Of a stretch of 64,000 nucleotides of DNA, positions 27,249 through 36,950 are shown one piece after another. The first letter of the stretch is position 1, and each line of letters starts with the position of its first letter. The notes beneath the pieces were generated by a model. The model was not told the origin of the DNA, did no database searches, and saw nothing but the letters and a program-made list of their open reading frames with translations. A program made the translations under genes and the position numbers. Source of the DNA: Lentibacter algarum (GTDB lineage Bacteria > Pseudomonadota > Alphaproteobacteria > Rhodobacterales > Rhodobacteraceae); the NCBI RefSeq assembly GCF_018860975.1, contig NZ_JAHKQI010000005.1:558001-622000 (forward strand), read 5' to 3'.

Positions 27249-28304
27249 ATGGCTCTTATTACGCTCCGCCAACTGCTCGATCATGCTGCCGAAAACGACT
27301 ACGGCGTGCCGGCTTTTAACGTTAACAACATGGAGCAGGGGCTGGCCATTATGCGCGCCGCCGAGAAGGCCAACGCACCGGTGATTATGCAAGCTTCACG
27401 CGGGGCGCGGGCCTATGCGGGTGATGTGATGCTGGCACATATCATCAAGGCGCTGAGCGAGATGTTTCCGGCGATACCGCTGTGCATGCACCAAGACCAC
27501 GGCAACAACGAAGCGACGTGCCTTTCGGCGGTGAAGCACGGCTTTACTTCGGTGATGATGGACGGCTCGCTTGAAGCGGATATGAAGACGCCTGCGGACT
27601 GGGATTACAACGTTGATATCACCGCGCGGGTCGCCAAGATGGCGCATTGGGTTGGGGCCTCGGTTGAGGGCGAACTCGGTGTTTTGGGCAGCCTTGAGAC
27701 AGGGCAAGCGGCGGAGGAAGACGGCTCTGGCGCGGTAGGAAAGTTGAGCGAAGACCAGCTTTTGACCGACCCTGACGAGGCAGCGGAGTTTGTGAAGTTG
27801 ACGCAAGTTGACGCTTTGGCGATTGCTTGTGGCACCTCGCACGGGGCTTACAAGTTCTCGAAAAAACCAACCGGTGAAACGCTGGCGATCAAGCGGATCG
27901 AAGAGATCCATGCCAAGATACCCAATGTGCATTTGGTGATGCACGGATCGTCAAGCGTGCCGCAGTATTTGCAAGACCTTATCAATGAATATGGCGGGGA
28001 CATGCCGCAAACGTATGGCGTGCCTGTGGAAGAGATCGAACGCGGCATCAAGTCGGGTGTGCGCAAGGTGAACATCGACACTGATAACCGCATGGCGATC
28101 ACCGGAACTTGGCGCAAAATTGCCAAGGAAATGCCTGCCGAGTTTGATCCGCGCAAGTTTATGATCCCTGCGATGGAGGCTATGCAAAAAGTCTGCCTTG
28201 ACCGTTTCGAGCGCTTCGGAACCGCCGGACAAGCGAGCAAAATGACGCCTGTTTCGATGGACGATATGGCGGCGCGCTATGCCAGCGGTGCACTTGATGT
28301 TTGA
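27249..28304 (+). CDS. fba: Class II fructose-bisphosphate aldolase (CbbA type)
   Basis: Zinc-dependent aldolase interconverting fructose-1,6-bisphosphate with dihydroxyacetone phosphate and glyceraldehyde-3-phosphate. It is 351 residues. The motifs HQDHG (near residue 81, catalytic Asp and zinc His), [17 protein letters not shown] and the phosphate-binding GSSSVPQ are all present. It lies 63 bases after fbp and its last eight coding bases overlap the rpe start, so the three are probably one transcript. Confidence 0.95.
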   Translation: MALITLRQLLDHAAENDYGVPAFNVNNMEQGLAIMRAAEKANAPVIMQASRGARAYAGDVMLAHIIKALSEMFPAIPLCMHQDHGNNEATCLSAVKHGFTSVMMDGSLEADMKTPADWDYNVDITARVAKMAHWVGASVEGELGVLGSLETGQAAEEDGSGAVGKLSEDQLLTDPDEAAEFVKLTQVDALAIACGTSHGAYKFSKKPTGETLAIKRIEEIHAKIPNVHLVMHGSSSVPQYLQDLINEYGGDMPQTYGVPVEEIERGIKSGVRKVNIDTDNRMAITGTWRKIAKEMPAEFDPRKFMIPAMEAMQKVCLDRFERFGTAGQASKMTPVSMDDMAARYASGALDV

Positions 28305-28980
28305 TCGTTCCATCAAGATTGCGCCGTCGATTTTGAGCGCTGATTTTGCCAACTTCGGGCAGGAAATTCAGGCGATCGAGGCGCAGGGTGCTGACTGGGT
28401 GCATGTGGATGTGATGGACGGGCATTTTGTGCCCAACCTCACCTTCGGGCCGATGGCTGTAAAGGCGTTTCGCCCGCATGTGAAAACGGTGATGGACGTG
28501 CATTTGATGATCTCTCCGGTGGATCAATACATCGACGCATATGCTGACGCTGGCGCTGATGTTTTGACCGCGCATATCGAGGCCGGGCCGCATATTCACC
28601 GCACGTTGCAAGCCATTCGCGGGGCGGGAATGAAGGCCGGTGTTGCGCTTAACCCGGGCACGCCGGCGGAGGCCGTTGAGCACTTGCTGGAGCTGACTGA
28701 TCTTATCTGTGTGATGACGGTAAACCCCGGATTTGGCGGGCAAAAATACATTGATATGACAGCCAAGGTGCGCAAGTTGCGGGCGATGATCGGTGACCGA
28801 GACGTGCATGTCGAGATCGACGGTGGCATGGATGTGAACACCGCACCGCTGATGGCTGAAGCGGGGGCCGATGTGCTGGTCGCGGGGTCGGCTGTTTTCC
28901 GTGGTGGCTCGGTTGATACGCCCGAGGTTTATGGCGAGAACATTCGCAACATTCGGGCGGCTGCTGAAGGCGCAGCTTAA
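28297..28980 (+). CDS. rpe: Ribulose-phosphate 3-epimerase
   Basis: Interconverts ribulose-5-phosphate and xylulose-5-phosphate in the pentose phosphate and Calvin pathways. A TIM barrel of 227 residues. The motifs [40 protein letters not shown] and VEIDGGM carry the metal ligands and catalytic Asp residues. ATG 28297 is used, giving the standard N-terminus and an eight-base overlap with the aldolase gene. An in-frame ATG at 28279 would add six residues and is less likely. Confidence 0.95.
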   Translation: MFDRSIKIAPSILSADFANFGQEIQAIEAQGADWVHVDVMDGHFVPNLTFGPMAVKAFRPHVKTVMDVHLMISPVDQYIDAYADAGADVLTAHIEAGPHIHRTLQAIRGAGMKAGVALNPGTPAEAVEHLLELTDLICVMTVNPGFGGQKYIDMTAKVRKLRAMIGDRDVHVEIDGGMDVNTAPLMAEAGADVLVAGSAVFRGGSVDTPEVYGENIRNIRAAAEGAA

Positions 28981-29036
28981 CGGGTCTTGAACAGTGTTGC
29001 TTTGCTCAGCATAGTGCGGGAGTTAGGAGCACTCTC

Positions 29037-30335
29037 ATGAATATTGCCACACGACTAAGCGAAGAAATAGACGCGCGGCGCGATGATCTGATCGCGTTGT
29101 GTCAGGATTTGATAAAGATTCCGACATTGAACCCGCCCGGTGAGAATTATCGCGAGATATGTGACTATCTTGATCGCAGATTGTTAAGAAGTGGTTTCCA
29201 CACAGAACTGATCCGCGCCAAGGGGGCGATTGGCGACACCGACAAATACCCGCGCTGGAACATTGTTGCCCGCAAGGAAGGTGCGCGCGCGGGGGAGTGT
29301 GTGCATTTCAACAGCCATATCGACATTGTTGAGGTTGGCCGCGGTTGGACGACCGACCCCTTCGGCGGCGAAGTGATCGACGGCAAGATCTATGGGCGCG
29401 GAGCCTGCGACATGAAGGGCGGCCTTGCTTCCTCCATCATCGCGGCGGAGGCTTTCATTGCGGTTTGCCCTGATTTTCAAGGCGCTATCGAGATTTCCGG
29501 CACGGCGGATGAGGAATCCGGCGGCTTTGGCGGGGTGGCTTATCTGGCGGAGAAGGGCTTCTTTAACCCCGAAAAAGTGCAGCATGTGATCATCCCCGAA
29601 CCGCTCGGGCACGACAGAATTTGCCTTGGTCACAGGGGTGTTTGGTGGGCCGAGATCGAGACATATGGCGAGATCGCGCATGGCTCGATGCCGTTTCTGG
29701 GCGATTGTGCTGTCAGGCATATGGGTGCGGTTATGACCGAGATGGAGCGCACGCTTTTCCCTGCCTTGGCGAAGAAACGCACGGATATGCCTGTGGTGCC
29801 CGACGGAGCCAAGCAAAGCACGATGAACATCAACTCCGTTCACGGCGGCGAGAACGAGCAACCGGAAGATTATACTGGTTTGCCAAGCCCTTGCGTGCCG
29901 GACAGTTGCCGGATGGTGATCGACCGGAGGTTTCTGATCGAGGAAGATATCGACGAGGTTCAGGAGGAAATCCACGGGTTGTTGCGGCATGTGCAGGAAG
30001 GCCGCGAGAACTTCACTTATGACGTGCGCGAGTTGCAACGGGTGCTGCCAACGATGACCGAAAAGAGCGCGCCTGTAGTGCAATCTGTCGCGAAAGCGAT
30101 TGGCGAAGTCATGGGCAAGGAGGCGGAATATGTTGTGTCTCCAGGGACTTACGACCAAAAACATATTGACCGTATCGGGCGTTTGAAAAACTGTATCGCC
30201 TATGGGCCAGGGATTTTGGACCTTGCGCATAAGCCGGATGAATATGTCGGAATCGACGAAATGGTGCAAAGCGCACAGGTTATGGCGCGCAGCCTGTTTG
30301 ATCTGCTGGGCGGCGGCAGCGAACGGTCGGGTTGA
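29037..30335 (+). CDS. M20-family metallopeptidase / deacylase (ArgE-DapE-like)
   Basis: A dizinc amidohydrolase of 432 residues. Zinc-ligand motifs are NSHIDIVEVG near residue 97, the bridging Asp in GACDMKGG near 127, and DEESGG near 162 (catalytic Glu and ligand). The insert region and late ligands (SPGTYDQKH) fit the ArgE/DapE family. Family members hydrolyse N-acyl amino acids, succinyl-DAP or related amides; the substrate here is unknown. AGGAG lies eight bases before the ATG. It precedes a peptide-type ABC importer and an aldehyde dehydrogenase, which suggests it deacylates an imported compound. Confidence 0.88.
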   Translation: MNIATRLSEEIDARRDDLIALCQDLIKIPTLNPPGENYREICDYLDRRLLRSGFHTELIRAKGAIGDTDKYPRWNIVARKEGARAGECVHFNSHIDIVEVGRGWTTDPFGGEVIDGKIYGRGACDMKGGLASSIIAAEAFIAVCPDFQGAIEISGTADEESGGFGGVAYLAEKGFFNPEKVQHVIIPEPLGHDRICLGHRGVWWAEIETYGEIAHGSMPFLGDCAVRHMGAVMTEMERTLFPALAKKRTDMPVVPDGAKQSTMNINSVHGGENEQPEDYTGLPSPCVPDSCRMVIDRRFLIEEDIDEVQEEIHGLLRHVQEGRENFTYDVRELQRVLPTMTEKSAPVVQSVAKAIGEVMGKEAEYVVSPGTYDQKHIDRIGRLKNCIAYGPGILDLAHKPDEYVGIDEMVQSAQVMARSLFDLLGGGSERSG

Positions 30336-30368
30336 CGCCTCGTTGAACTCACAAAGCCCTCTGTGACT

Positions 30369-30414
30369 TGCGTGCATACTGCAGTGCATATGGCAGTGCA
30401 TAATGCGTGCAGAC
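30369..30414. repeat. 12-bp-period TGCAT array, copy B
   Basis: TGCAT occurs at 30373, 30385 and 30397, exactly 12 apart, with TGCAG at 30408. Opening (TGCGTGCATAC) and closing (TGCGTGCAGAC) are the same as copy A at 6262-6319, with one unit fewer. GAAATTG with TTAACG just beyond it lies about 23 bases downstream, as in copy A. It sits between the M20 gene and the solute-binding-protein gene. Function unknown. Confidence 0.8.
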
Positions 30415-30575
30415 GGGCTTGAGCCCGCGTTGCTCGAGAAATTGTCTTAACGCGGCGTGCGGTGCAGAGGGAGCGCGCTGCCCTTCGGGGCAAGAAAAGC
30501 TTGAAGACTCAGGGCTTTGCAGGGCAGACTTGCAAAAAGGGCTGCGATGACGGCCGGTTGAAATGGAGAACTGCC

Positions 30576-32054
30576 ATGAAATTTATGACGAAACTGAGCA
30601 CGGTCAGCGCTTTGGCGATGACGGTTGCGAGCGGAGCACTTGCTGCGGGCGACATGACTGTGGCGCTGCAACTCGAGCCGCCGCATCTTGACCCGACGAG
30701 CGCCGCAGCCGGCGCGATTGATAGTGTTCTTTACGCCAACGTCTTTGAAGGCCTGACACGGTTTACGTCGGACGGGAGCATCATTCCGGGCCTCGCGAAG
30801 AGCTGGGAAATCTCGGAAGACGGGCTGACGTATACGTTCATGCTCGCTGAGGGTGTAACCTTCCATGATGGCACGACGATGGACGCAGAAGATGTGAAGT
30901 TCAGCCTTGATCGCGCGCGTGCCGAGGACAGCGCCAATGCCCAGAAAGCGCTTTACGCGGGCATTACCTCGGTTGATGTGGTTGACCCGCTGACAGTGAA
31001 GCTGACTCTCGCCGAGCCGAACGGCTCGATGCTGTTCAACCTCGCTTGGGGTGACGCTGTTATCGTGGCTCCAGAGAGCATTGAGGGCATCAAGCAGCAG
31101 CCTGTTGGCACCGGCGCTTTCAAGTTTGGAAGCTGGGTGCAGGGTGACAGCATCACGCTTGAGAAGAACGACGCATACTGGGGCACGCCTGCGGTGCTTG
31201 ATAATGTGACCTTCAAGTTTATCTCCGACCCGAGCGCGGCTTTCGCCGCTGTTATGGCCGAGGATGTTGATGTGTTCTCGGGCTACCCGGCGCCAGAGAA
31301 CGTGCCGCAGTTTGAGGCTGATGCGCGTTTTCAGGTGCTGATCGTGGACACCGAAGGCGAGACCATCCTGAGCACCAACAACAAGATGCCGCCGTTTGAC
31401 AATGTGATGGTGCGCAAGGCGATGTCACATGCGATTGACCGTCAGGCTATTATTGACGGAGCGATGTTTGGCCTTGGCACGCCGATCGGCACGCATTTTG
31501 CGCCGCACCACCCTGACTATGTTGATCTGACGGCTGGGAGCAATTATGACCCCGAGCTGGCCAAGAAGATGCTTGCCGAGGCGGGCTATGCTGACGGCTT
31601 CAAGACGACACTGAAGCTGCCGCCGCCCTCTTATGCGCGCCGTGGCGGTGAGATCATTGCTGCACAGTTGCGCGAAGTTGGCATTGAGGCCGAGATCAGC
31701 AACCTTGAGTGGGCGCAGTGGCTTGAGCAAGTGTTCAAGGGCAAGGATTTTGGCCTGACGATTGTCAGCCACACCGAGCCGATGGACATCGGCATTTATG
31801 CGCGGCCTGACTATTACTTCCAGTATGACAAGCCGGAGTTTCAGGCTTTGAACACCTCGCTGGAAGCCGAGGCCGATCCTGCCAAGCGCAAGGAGCTGGC
31901 TGTAGCGATGCAAAAGATGATCGCCGAGGACGCAGTGAACGGCTACCTGTTCCAGCTTGCTGTTCCGACGATCGCCAAGGCCGGTGTTGTTGGCCTTTGG
32001 GAAAGTGCGCCAACGCAGGCGACAGACATGACAGCGGTTCACTGGAAAGAGTGA
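30576..32054 (+). CDS. ABC transporter peptide/nickel-type solute-binding protein (family 5)
   Basis: Periplasmic receptor of 492 residues for a Dpp/Opp-type importer. The signal peptide at residues 1-23 ends ALAA. The family signature SAAAGAIDSVLYANVFEGLTRF and the helix-rich C-terminal lobe (AKKMLAEAGYADGFKTTL) are present. ATG 30576 is used because GGAG at 30565 is seven bases upstream. It is followed after 82 bases by its permease genes. Family 5 includes receptors for dipeptides, oligopeptides, nickel, glutathione and opines, so the ligand is not predictable. Confidence 0.9.
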   Translation: MKFMTKLSTVSALAMTVASGALAAGDMTVALQLEPPHLDPTSAAAGAIDSVLYANVFEGLTRFTSDGSIIPGLAKSWEISEDGLTYTFMLAEGVTFHDGTTMDAEDVKFSLDRARAEDSANAQKALYAGITSVDVVDPLTVKLTLAEPNGSMLFNLAWGDAVIVAPESIEGIKQQPVGTGAFKFGSWVQGDSITLEKNDAYWGTPAVLDNVTFKFISDPSAAFAAVMAEDVDVFSGYPAPENVPQFEADARFQVLIVDTEGETILSTNNKMPPFDNVMVRKAMSHAIDRQAIIDGAMFGLGTPIGTHFAPHHPDYVDLTAGSNYDPELAKKMLAEAGYADGFKTTLKLPPPSYARRGGEIIAAQLREVGIEAEISNLEWAQWLEQVFKGKDFGLTIVSHTEPMDIGIYARPDYYFQYDKPEFQALNTSLEAEADPAKRKELAVAMQKMIAEDAVNGYLFQLAVPTIAKAGVVGLWESAPTQATDMTAVHWKE

Positions 32055-32136
32055 GGCCAAAAGCCAGCGCCTGCTTGATTGGCGGGCGCTGGATTTGAAC
32101 TTTTACACAAAGACAAAACATGGGGTTTAGGAGCGC

Positions 32137-33084
32137 ATGCTGAGGTTTGTTCTCAAGCGGTTGGTGTCGCTCTGGCTGTCACTGGTGGTTGCCAGTGTGG
32201 TGATCTTCCTGTTTGTCGAGGTCGTTCCGGGCGATCCGGCGGCTTATATGCTCGGGATGAATGCGCAGGAAGACACGCTCAATGCCTTGCGTGAGCAGCT
32301 TGGGCTGAATGGCAGTTTGCTGGAGCGGTATCTGAGCTGGGTTGGCGGGATGTTGCGCGGTGATTTTGGCACCTCTTATACGTACCGAACGCCTGTGAGC
32401 GAGATGATCGGCGAGCGCATGTGGATTTCGCTGCCGCTGGCGGTGTTTGCTTTGGCGCTGAGCACTTTGATAGCGTTTCCGGCGGGGATCTGGGCGGCGA
32501 GCAAGCGCGGCAGCATTGCTGATGTGAGCGTGATGAGTCTGACGCAGCTTGGCGTGGCGATCCCCAACTTCTGGTTTGCGATGCTAATGGTGCTGCTGTT
32601 TGCCGTGAACCTGCGCTGGTTTAGTGCTGGCGGTTTTGCGGGCTGGGACGTTGGGTTTTTGCCTGCGATGAAGAGCCTGACGTTGCCTGCCGTGGCGCTG
32701 GCTTTGCCGCAGGCGAGTATTCTTGCGCGGGTGATGCGCAGCTCGCTGTTGGATACTTTGGGCGAAGATTACATCAGAACGGCGCGGGCCAAGGGGCTGA
32801 GCCGGCGGCAAGCCTTGTGGAAGCACGCGCTCAGGAATGCGTTGATCCCTGTGCTGACGATCATTGGTTTGCAGTTTTCCTTTCTCATGGCGGGGGCGAT
32901 CATCATTGAGAATGTGTTCTTTTTGCCGGGGCTAGGGCGGCTGGTGTTTCAGTCGATCTCGGCGCGGGATTTGATTGTTGTCGAGAGCGTGGTGATGCTG
33001 CTCGTTTTCGCGGTGATCTTGGTGAACTTCTTGGTTGATGTGGCCTATGCGCTGGTTGATCCGCGCTTGCGGGTGCGGTCATGA
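32137..33084 (+). CDS. ABC transporter permease, DppB type
   Basis: A 315-residue permease with six predicted membrane helices. The N-terminus (MLRFVLKRLVSLWLSLVVAS) and VPGDPAAYMLG motif are DppB-like, and the EAA loop ([25 protein letters not shown]) contacts the ATPase. It overlaps the next permease gene by four bases. The upstream receptor and downstream fused ATPase complete the importer. Confidence 0.92.
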   Translation: MLRFVLKRLVSLWLSLVVASVVIFLFVEVVPGDPAAYMLGMNAQEDTLNALREQLGLNGSLLERYLSWVGGMLRGDFGTSYTYRTPVSEMIGERMWISLPLAVFALALSTLIAFPAGIWAASKRGSIADVSVMSLTQLGVAIPNFWFAMLMVLLFAVNLRWFSAGGFAGWDVGFLPAMKSLTLPAVALALPQASILARVMRSSLLDTLGEDYIRTARAKGLSRRQALWKHALRNALIPVLTIIGLQFSFLMAGAIIIENVFFLPGLGRLVFQSISARDLIVVESVVMLLVFAVILVNFLVDVAYALVDPRLRVRS

Positions 33085-33896
33085 ACCGCGCTTTGATCAT
33101 CGGGGCGGTGCTGAGCGGGGCGTTTGCTTTGGCGGCGCTGATCAGTTTTGTTTGGGTGCCATATGATGTCACGGGTGTAGACATTGCCAACCGTTTGAAG
33201 GCGCCGAGCTTGGGGCATCTGTTTGGCACAGATCATTTCGGGCGTGATATTTTCAGCATGATCATGGTGGGGGCGCGCACGTCGATTGCTGTGGCTGTTG
33301 TGGCTGTTGGCATTGGCATGCTTATTGGCATTCCACTCGGGCTGGCAGCGGCGGCGCGGAAAGGCTCATTGCTCGATGAGTTGATCATGCGCGGCAATGA
33401 CTTGGTGTTTGCCTTCCCGAGTCTGTTGATTGCGATCATGATCACGGCGGTGTTTGGCGCCAGTGCTGTGAACGCGATTGTCGCGATCGGGATATTCAAC
33501 ATTCCGGTGTTTGCGCGGCTGGTGCGCGGTGCGGCTTTGAGTCTTTGGACAAAGGACTATGTGCTTGCGGCACGGGTGTCGGGCAAGGGTGCGGCGCGGA
33601 TCAGCTTCGAGCATATCCTGCCGAATGTGACCAACTTGTTGATCGTGCAGGGAACGATCCAGTTCTCGCTTGGCATCCTGGCCGAGGCCGGCTTGTCTTA
33701 TGTTGGCCTTGGCGCGCAACCGCCGACGCCGAGTTGGGGCCGGATGCTGGCCGAAAGCCAGACGATGTTCAGCTTTGCGCCGCATTTGGCGATCTTTCCG
33801 GGGTTGGCGATATTGCTGACAGTGCTGGGGCTGAACCTGATGGGGGACGGGCTGCGCGATGTGCTTGACCCTCGCTTGCGGAGGGCGCGGCGATGA
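33081..33896 (+). CDS. ABC transporter permease, DppC type
   Basis: A 271-residue permease with about five to six membrane helices. FGTDHFGRDIFSMIMVGARTS is the DppC signature near residue 50, and the EAA loop (AARVSGKGAARISFEHILPN) is near 160. ATGA overlaps link it to both the upstream permease and the downstream ATPase, implying coupled translation and equal stoichiometry. Confidence 0.92.
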   Translation: MNRALIIGAVLSGAFALAALISFVWVPYDVTGVDIANRLKAPSLGHLFGTDHFGRDIFSMIMVGARTSIAVAVVAVGIGMLIGIPLGLAAAARKGSLLDELIMRGNDLVFAFPSLLIAIMITAVFGASAVNAIVAIGIFNIPVFARLVRGAALSLWTKDYVLAARVSGKGAARISFEHILPNVTNLLIVQGTIQFSLGILAEAGLSYVGLGAQPPTPSWGRMLAESQTMFSFAPHLAIFPGLAILLTVLGLNLMGDGLRDVLDPRLRRARR

Positions 33897-35488
33897 GTTT
33901 GCTGAAGATCGAGAACCTGAGCTTGAGTATTTACGGCACGCCGATTTTGAAGGGTGTGAGCCTGAGCATCGAGGCGGGGCAGATTGTCGGGATCATCGGC
34001 GAGAGCGGCTCGGGAAAGTCGATGACGGCGCTGTCGGTGATGCAGCTTTTGCCCGAGGGTAGCACGGCGACGGGGCGTGTTTGCCTTAGTGGAAACGAGA
34101 TGCTGGAACTGCCTGAGGCCAGGCTTTGCGGGCTGCGCGGCGATGAAGTCGGCATGGTGTTTCAAGAGCCGATGACGGCGCTCAACCCCATCCAGCCGAT
34201 CGGCGCGCAAGTGGCCGAGACGATCTTGATCCATCAGAATGTCAGCCGTGCGGAGGCGATGAAGCGCGCGCGTGAGGCGCTTAACCGCTGTGAGTTGCCG
34301 GAGGACAAGTTCCCGATGAGCCGCTATCCGCATGAGCTTTCGGGGGGGCAGAGGCAGCGGGTTGTGATCGCGATGGCGATTGCATTGCAGCCTAAACTTT
34401 TGATCGCGGATGAGCCGACGACGGCGCTTGACGTGACGACGCAGGCCGAGGTGCTCGCGCTGCTCAAGCGGTTGACCCGCGAGGACGGTATGGGGCTGAT
34501 GCTGATCACCCATGACCTTGCTGTCGTTGCGGATATGGCCGATGAGATCGTGATCATGCGGCATGGCGAGGTTGTTGAAAGCGGCCCGTGCCCCGAGCTG
34601 TTTGACACCATGCAGCACCCTTACTCGCTGGCGCTCTTGAAGGCGTCTGACCACCAGCCGGAGCGCGAAGAGCACAGCGGCACGGCGCCACTATTGAGCG
34701 TGCAGAATGTTGTGCGCGACTATGCTTTACCGCGTGAAAAGCTGTTTGCCGGCCAACAGTATTTTCGGGCTGTGAAAGGCGTGAGCTTTGACATCAGACG
34801 CGGTGAGAGCCTCGGGCTTGTTGGCGAAAGCGGCTGCGGAAAATCTACGCTTACGCGGGCGATTTTGGGGTTGGAGCAGGTGCAGAGCGGCAGCATCATG
34901 CTTGACGGTGAGCCGGTGTTTGCGGGCAAGAAGCCCAACCGCGATGTGCGGCGCAAAATGCAGGTTGTTTTTCAAGACCCCTACGGCAGCTTCAACCCGC
35001 GCTGGAAAGTGTCGCGGCTGGTGGCGGAACCGTTTCATTTGCTCGATGATGCACCGGTTGGCCGGGCGCGTGAAGCGGCGATTGCCGAGGCGCTAGAAAG
35101 CGTCGGGCTGAGCGCCGGTGATGCCGATAAATATGTGCACGAGTTTTCGGGTGGGCAAAGGCAGCGGATCGCGATTGCGCGAGCACTGATTATCAAGCCG
35201 GAGCTTATTATTCTCGACGAAGCCGTGAGTGCGCTCGATGTCAGTATCAGGGCGCAGATAATTGACCTTCTGGCAGACCTTGGCACGCAGCTCGGGCTGA
35301 CGTATCTGTTCATCAGCCACGACTTGAGCGTGGTGCGAAATGTGACGGATCGTTGCCTTGTGATGCAGCACGGCGAGATCGTTGAAGAGGGTGTGACAGC
35401 GGATGTTTTCGAGCGGCCGCAGCATGCTTATACGAAACAACTTATAGCGGCGGTGCCGACATTGCCGACCCAAGAGGAGCCAGCGTGA
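33893..35488 (+). CDS. ABC transporter ATPase with two nucleotide-binding domains (DppDF-type fusion)
   Basis: A 531-residue protein with two ABC cassettes. The first has GESGSGKS near residue 38, LSGGQRQR near 150 and DEPTTALD near 173. The second has GESGCGKS near 310, FSGGQRQR near 420 and DEAVSALD near 443; the change from the usual DEPxSALD keeps the catalytic Glu. Oligopeptide-type C-terminal motifs follow each. It is a paralogue in architecture of the yejF gene at 4617-6206 but clearly divergent. Its stop overlaps the aldehyde dehydrogenase start region. Confidence 0.92.
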   Translation: MSLLKIENLSLSIYGTPILKGVSLSIEAGQIVGIIGESGSGKSMTALSVMQLLPEGSTATGRVCLSGNEMLELPEARLCGLRGDEVGMVFQEPMTALNPIQPIGAQVAETILIHQNVSRAEAMKRAREALNRCELPEDKFPMSRYPHELSGGQRQRVVIAMAIALQPKLLIADEPTTALDVTTQAEVLALLKRLTREDGMGLMLITHDLAVVADMADEIVIMRHGEVVESGPCPELFDTMQHPYSLALLKASDHQPEREEHSGTAPLLSVQNVVRDYALPREKLFAGQQYFRAVKGVSFDIRRGESLGLVGESGCGKSTLTRAILGLEQVQSGSIMLDGEPVFAGKKPNRDVRRKMQVVFQDPYGSFNPRWKVSRLVAEPFHLLDDAPVGRAREAAIAEALESVGLSAGDADKYVHEFSGGQRQRIAIARALIIKPELIILDEAVSALDVSIRAQIIDLLADLGTQLGLTYLFISHDLSVVRNVTDRCLVMQHGEIVEEGVTADVFERPQHAYTKQLIAAVPTLPTQEEPA

Positions 35489-36939
35489 TGAGCCTAGATG
35501 ACCTGTGGTTTGACCCGAGCAAATGTTTGATTGATGGGGAGTGGATTGCGCCTGCGAGCGGCAAAACCCTTCCGTTGGTAAACCCCTCTGACGGCACGCA
35601 GATCGGCGAGATTGCCCGCGGCGGGCAAGCCGATATTGATGCCGCCGTCGAGGCAGCGCGGCGGGCCTATGACAGCACTTGGAGCCGTGTTCCGGCGGCA
35701 GAGCGGGGGCGCATTCTGGCCAAACTCGGGCGCTTGGTTGAGGCCAAGGTTGACGCGCTTGGGCGGCTTGAAGCGCTGGATGTTGGCAAGCCGCTTAAAC
35801 AGGCACGGGCTGATGCTGTTGCCTTGGCGCGTTACTGCGAGTTTTACGGTGGTGCGGCAGATAAGTTGATGGGCGATAGCATACCTTATCTGGACGGCTA
35901 CACAGTTTACACCCTGCGCGAGCCGCACGGCGTGACAGCGCATATCGTGCCTTGGAACTACCCTATGCAGATCATCGGGCGGTCTGTCGGGGCTGCCTTG
36001 GCTGCGGGCAACTGCTGTGTGCTCAAACCCGCCGAAGACGCGTGCCTCACGGCGCTGGCTTTTGCGGATATGGCCAAGGAAGCGGGCCTGCCTGACGGGG
36101 TGCTGAATGTGGTTCCGGGCTTGGGCTCGGAGGCCGGCGCGGCGCTGTCGGAGCATGACGGGATTGACCACATTTCTTTCACCGGATCAGTCGCCACGGG
36201 CAGCATGATTCAGGCCTCGGCGGCGCGGCATGTGAAGCCTGTGACACTGGAACTTGGCGGCAAGAGCCCGCAGCTTGTCTTTGATGATGCAAACCTTGAC
36301 ACAGCGCTGCCGTTTCTGGTGAACGCGGGTATCCAGAATGCGGGGCAGACGTGTTCGGCGAGTTCACGCATTCTTGTTCAGCGCGCAGTTTACGACGAGG
36401 TCGTTGCGCGCATGGCGGAGCGTTACGGACAGCTGCAAGTCGGACAGGCGATGAGCGACCTGGACCTCGGGCCGCTGATCAGCGCCAAGCAAAAGGGGCT
36501 GGTTGAGGGTTTCATCGGGCAGGGTGCCGACCTGGAGACTGCCGCGCGCGGTGTGTTGAATGATGCGCCGGAGGGCGGCAACTATGTGCTGCCGACGTTG
36601 TTTGCAGGGGTTAAGCCCGCGCATGCATTGGCGCGTGACGAAGTGTTCGGCCCTGTGCAGGTTATTATCCCGTTTGACGATGAGGCCGAGGCGATCAGCA
36701 TTGCCAACGGCACGGACTACGGCCTTGTTGCTTCGATCTGGAGCGAGAACGGCGCGCGGCAAATGCGGGCGGCGAAGGCGATACGTGCGGGGCAGGTGTT
36801 TATCAACAACTACGGCGCGGGCGGCGGTGTTGAGCTGCCGTTCGGCGGCATCGGAAAGAGCGGACACGGGCGCGAAAAAGGCTTTGAGGCGCTCTATGGC
36901 TTTACCACGCTCAAGACCGTTGCGGCGCTGCACGGTTAG
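35488..36939 (+). CDS. NAD(P)-dependent aldehyde dehydrogenase (betaine/aminobutyraldehyde group)
   Basis: Oxidises an aldehyde to the carboxylic acid. It is 483 residues. Motifs in order are VPWNYPMQ near residue 150, FTGSVATG near 230, LELGGKSPQLVFDDAN (general-base Glu) near 252, GQTCSASSR (catalytic Cys) near 287 and DEVFGPV near 385. The closest resemblance is to betaine-aldehyde and gamma-aminobutyraldehyde dehydrogenases. ATG 35488 has AGGAG eight bases upstream; GTG 35485 is an alternative that would overlap the ATPase stop by four bases. Context suggests it handles an aldehyde derived from the imported substrate. Confidence 0.9.
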   Translation: MSLDDLWFDPSKCLIDGEWIAPASGKTLPLVNPSDGTQIGEIARGGQADIDAAVEAARRAYDSTWSRVPAAERGRILAKLGRLVEAKVDALGRLEALDVGKPLKQARADAVALARYCEFYGGAADKLMGDSIPYLDGYTVYTLREPHGVTAHIVPWNYPMQIIGRSVGAALAAGNCCVLKPAEDACLTALAFADMAKEAGLPDGVLNVVPGLGSEAGAALSEHDGIDHISFTGSVATGSMIQASAARHVKPVTLELGGKSPQLVFDDANLDTALPFLVNAGIQNAGQTCSASSRILVQRAVYDEVVARMAERYGQLQVGQAMSDLDLGPLISAKQKGLVEGFIGQGADLETAARGVLNDAPEGGNYVLPTLFAGVKPAHALARDEVFGPVQVIIPFDDEAEAISIANGTDYGLVASIWSENGARQMRAAKAIRAGQVFINNYGAGGGVELPFGGIGKSGHGREKGFEALYGFTTLKTVAALHG

Positions 36940-36950
36940 GTGGGAACAAG

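Noticed and set aside
30462-30575. In-frame GTG extension of the solute-binding protein
   Set aside because: It would place 38 residues before a standard signal peptide; ATG 30576 has a good Shine-Dalgarno.
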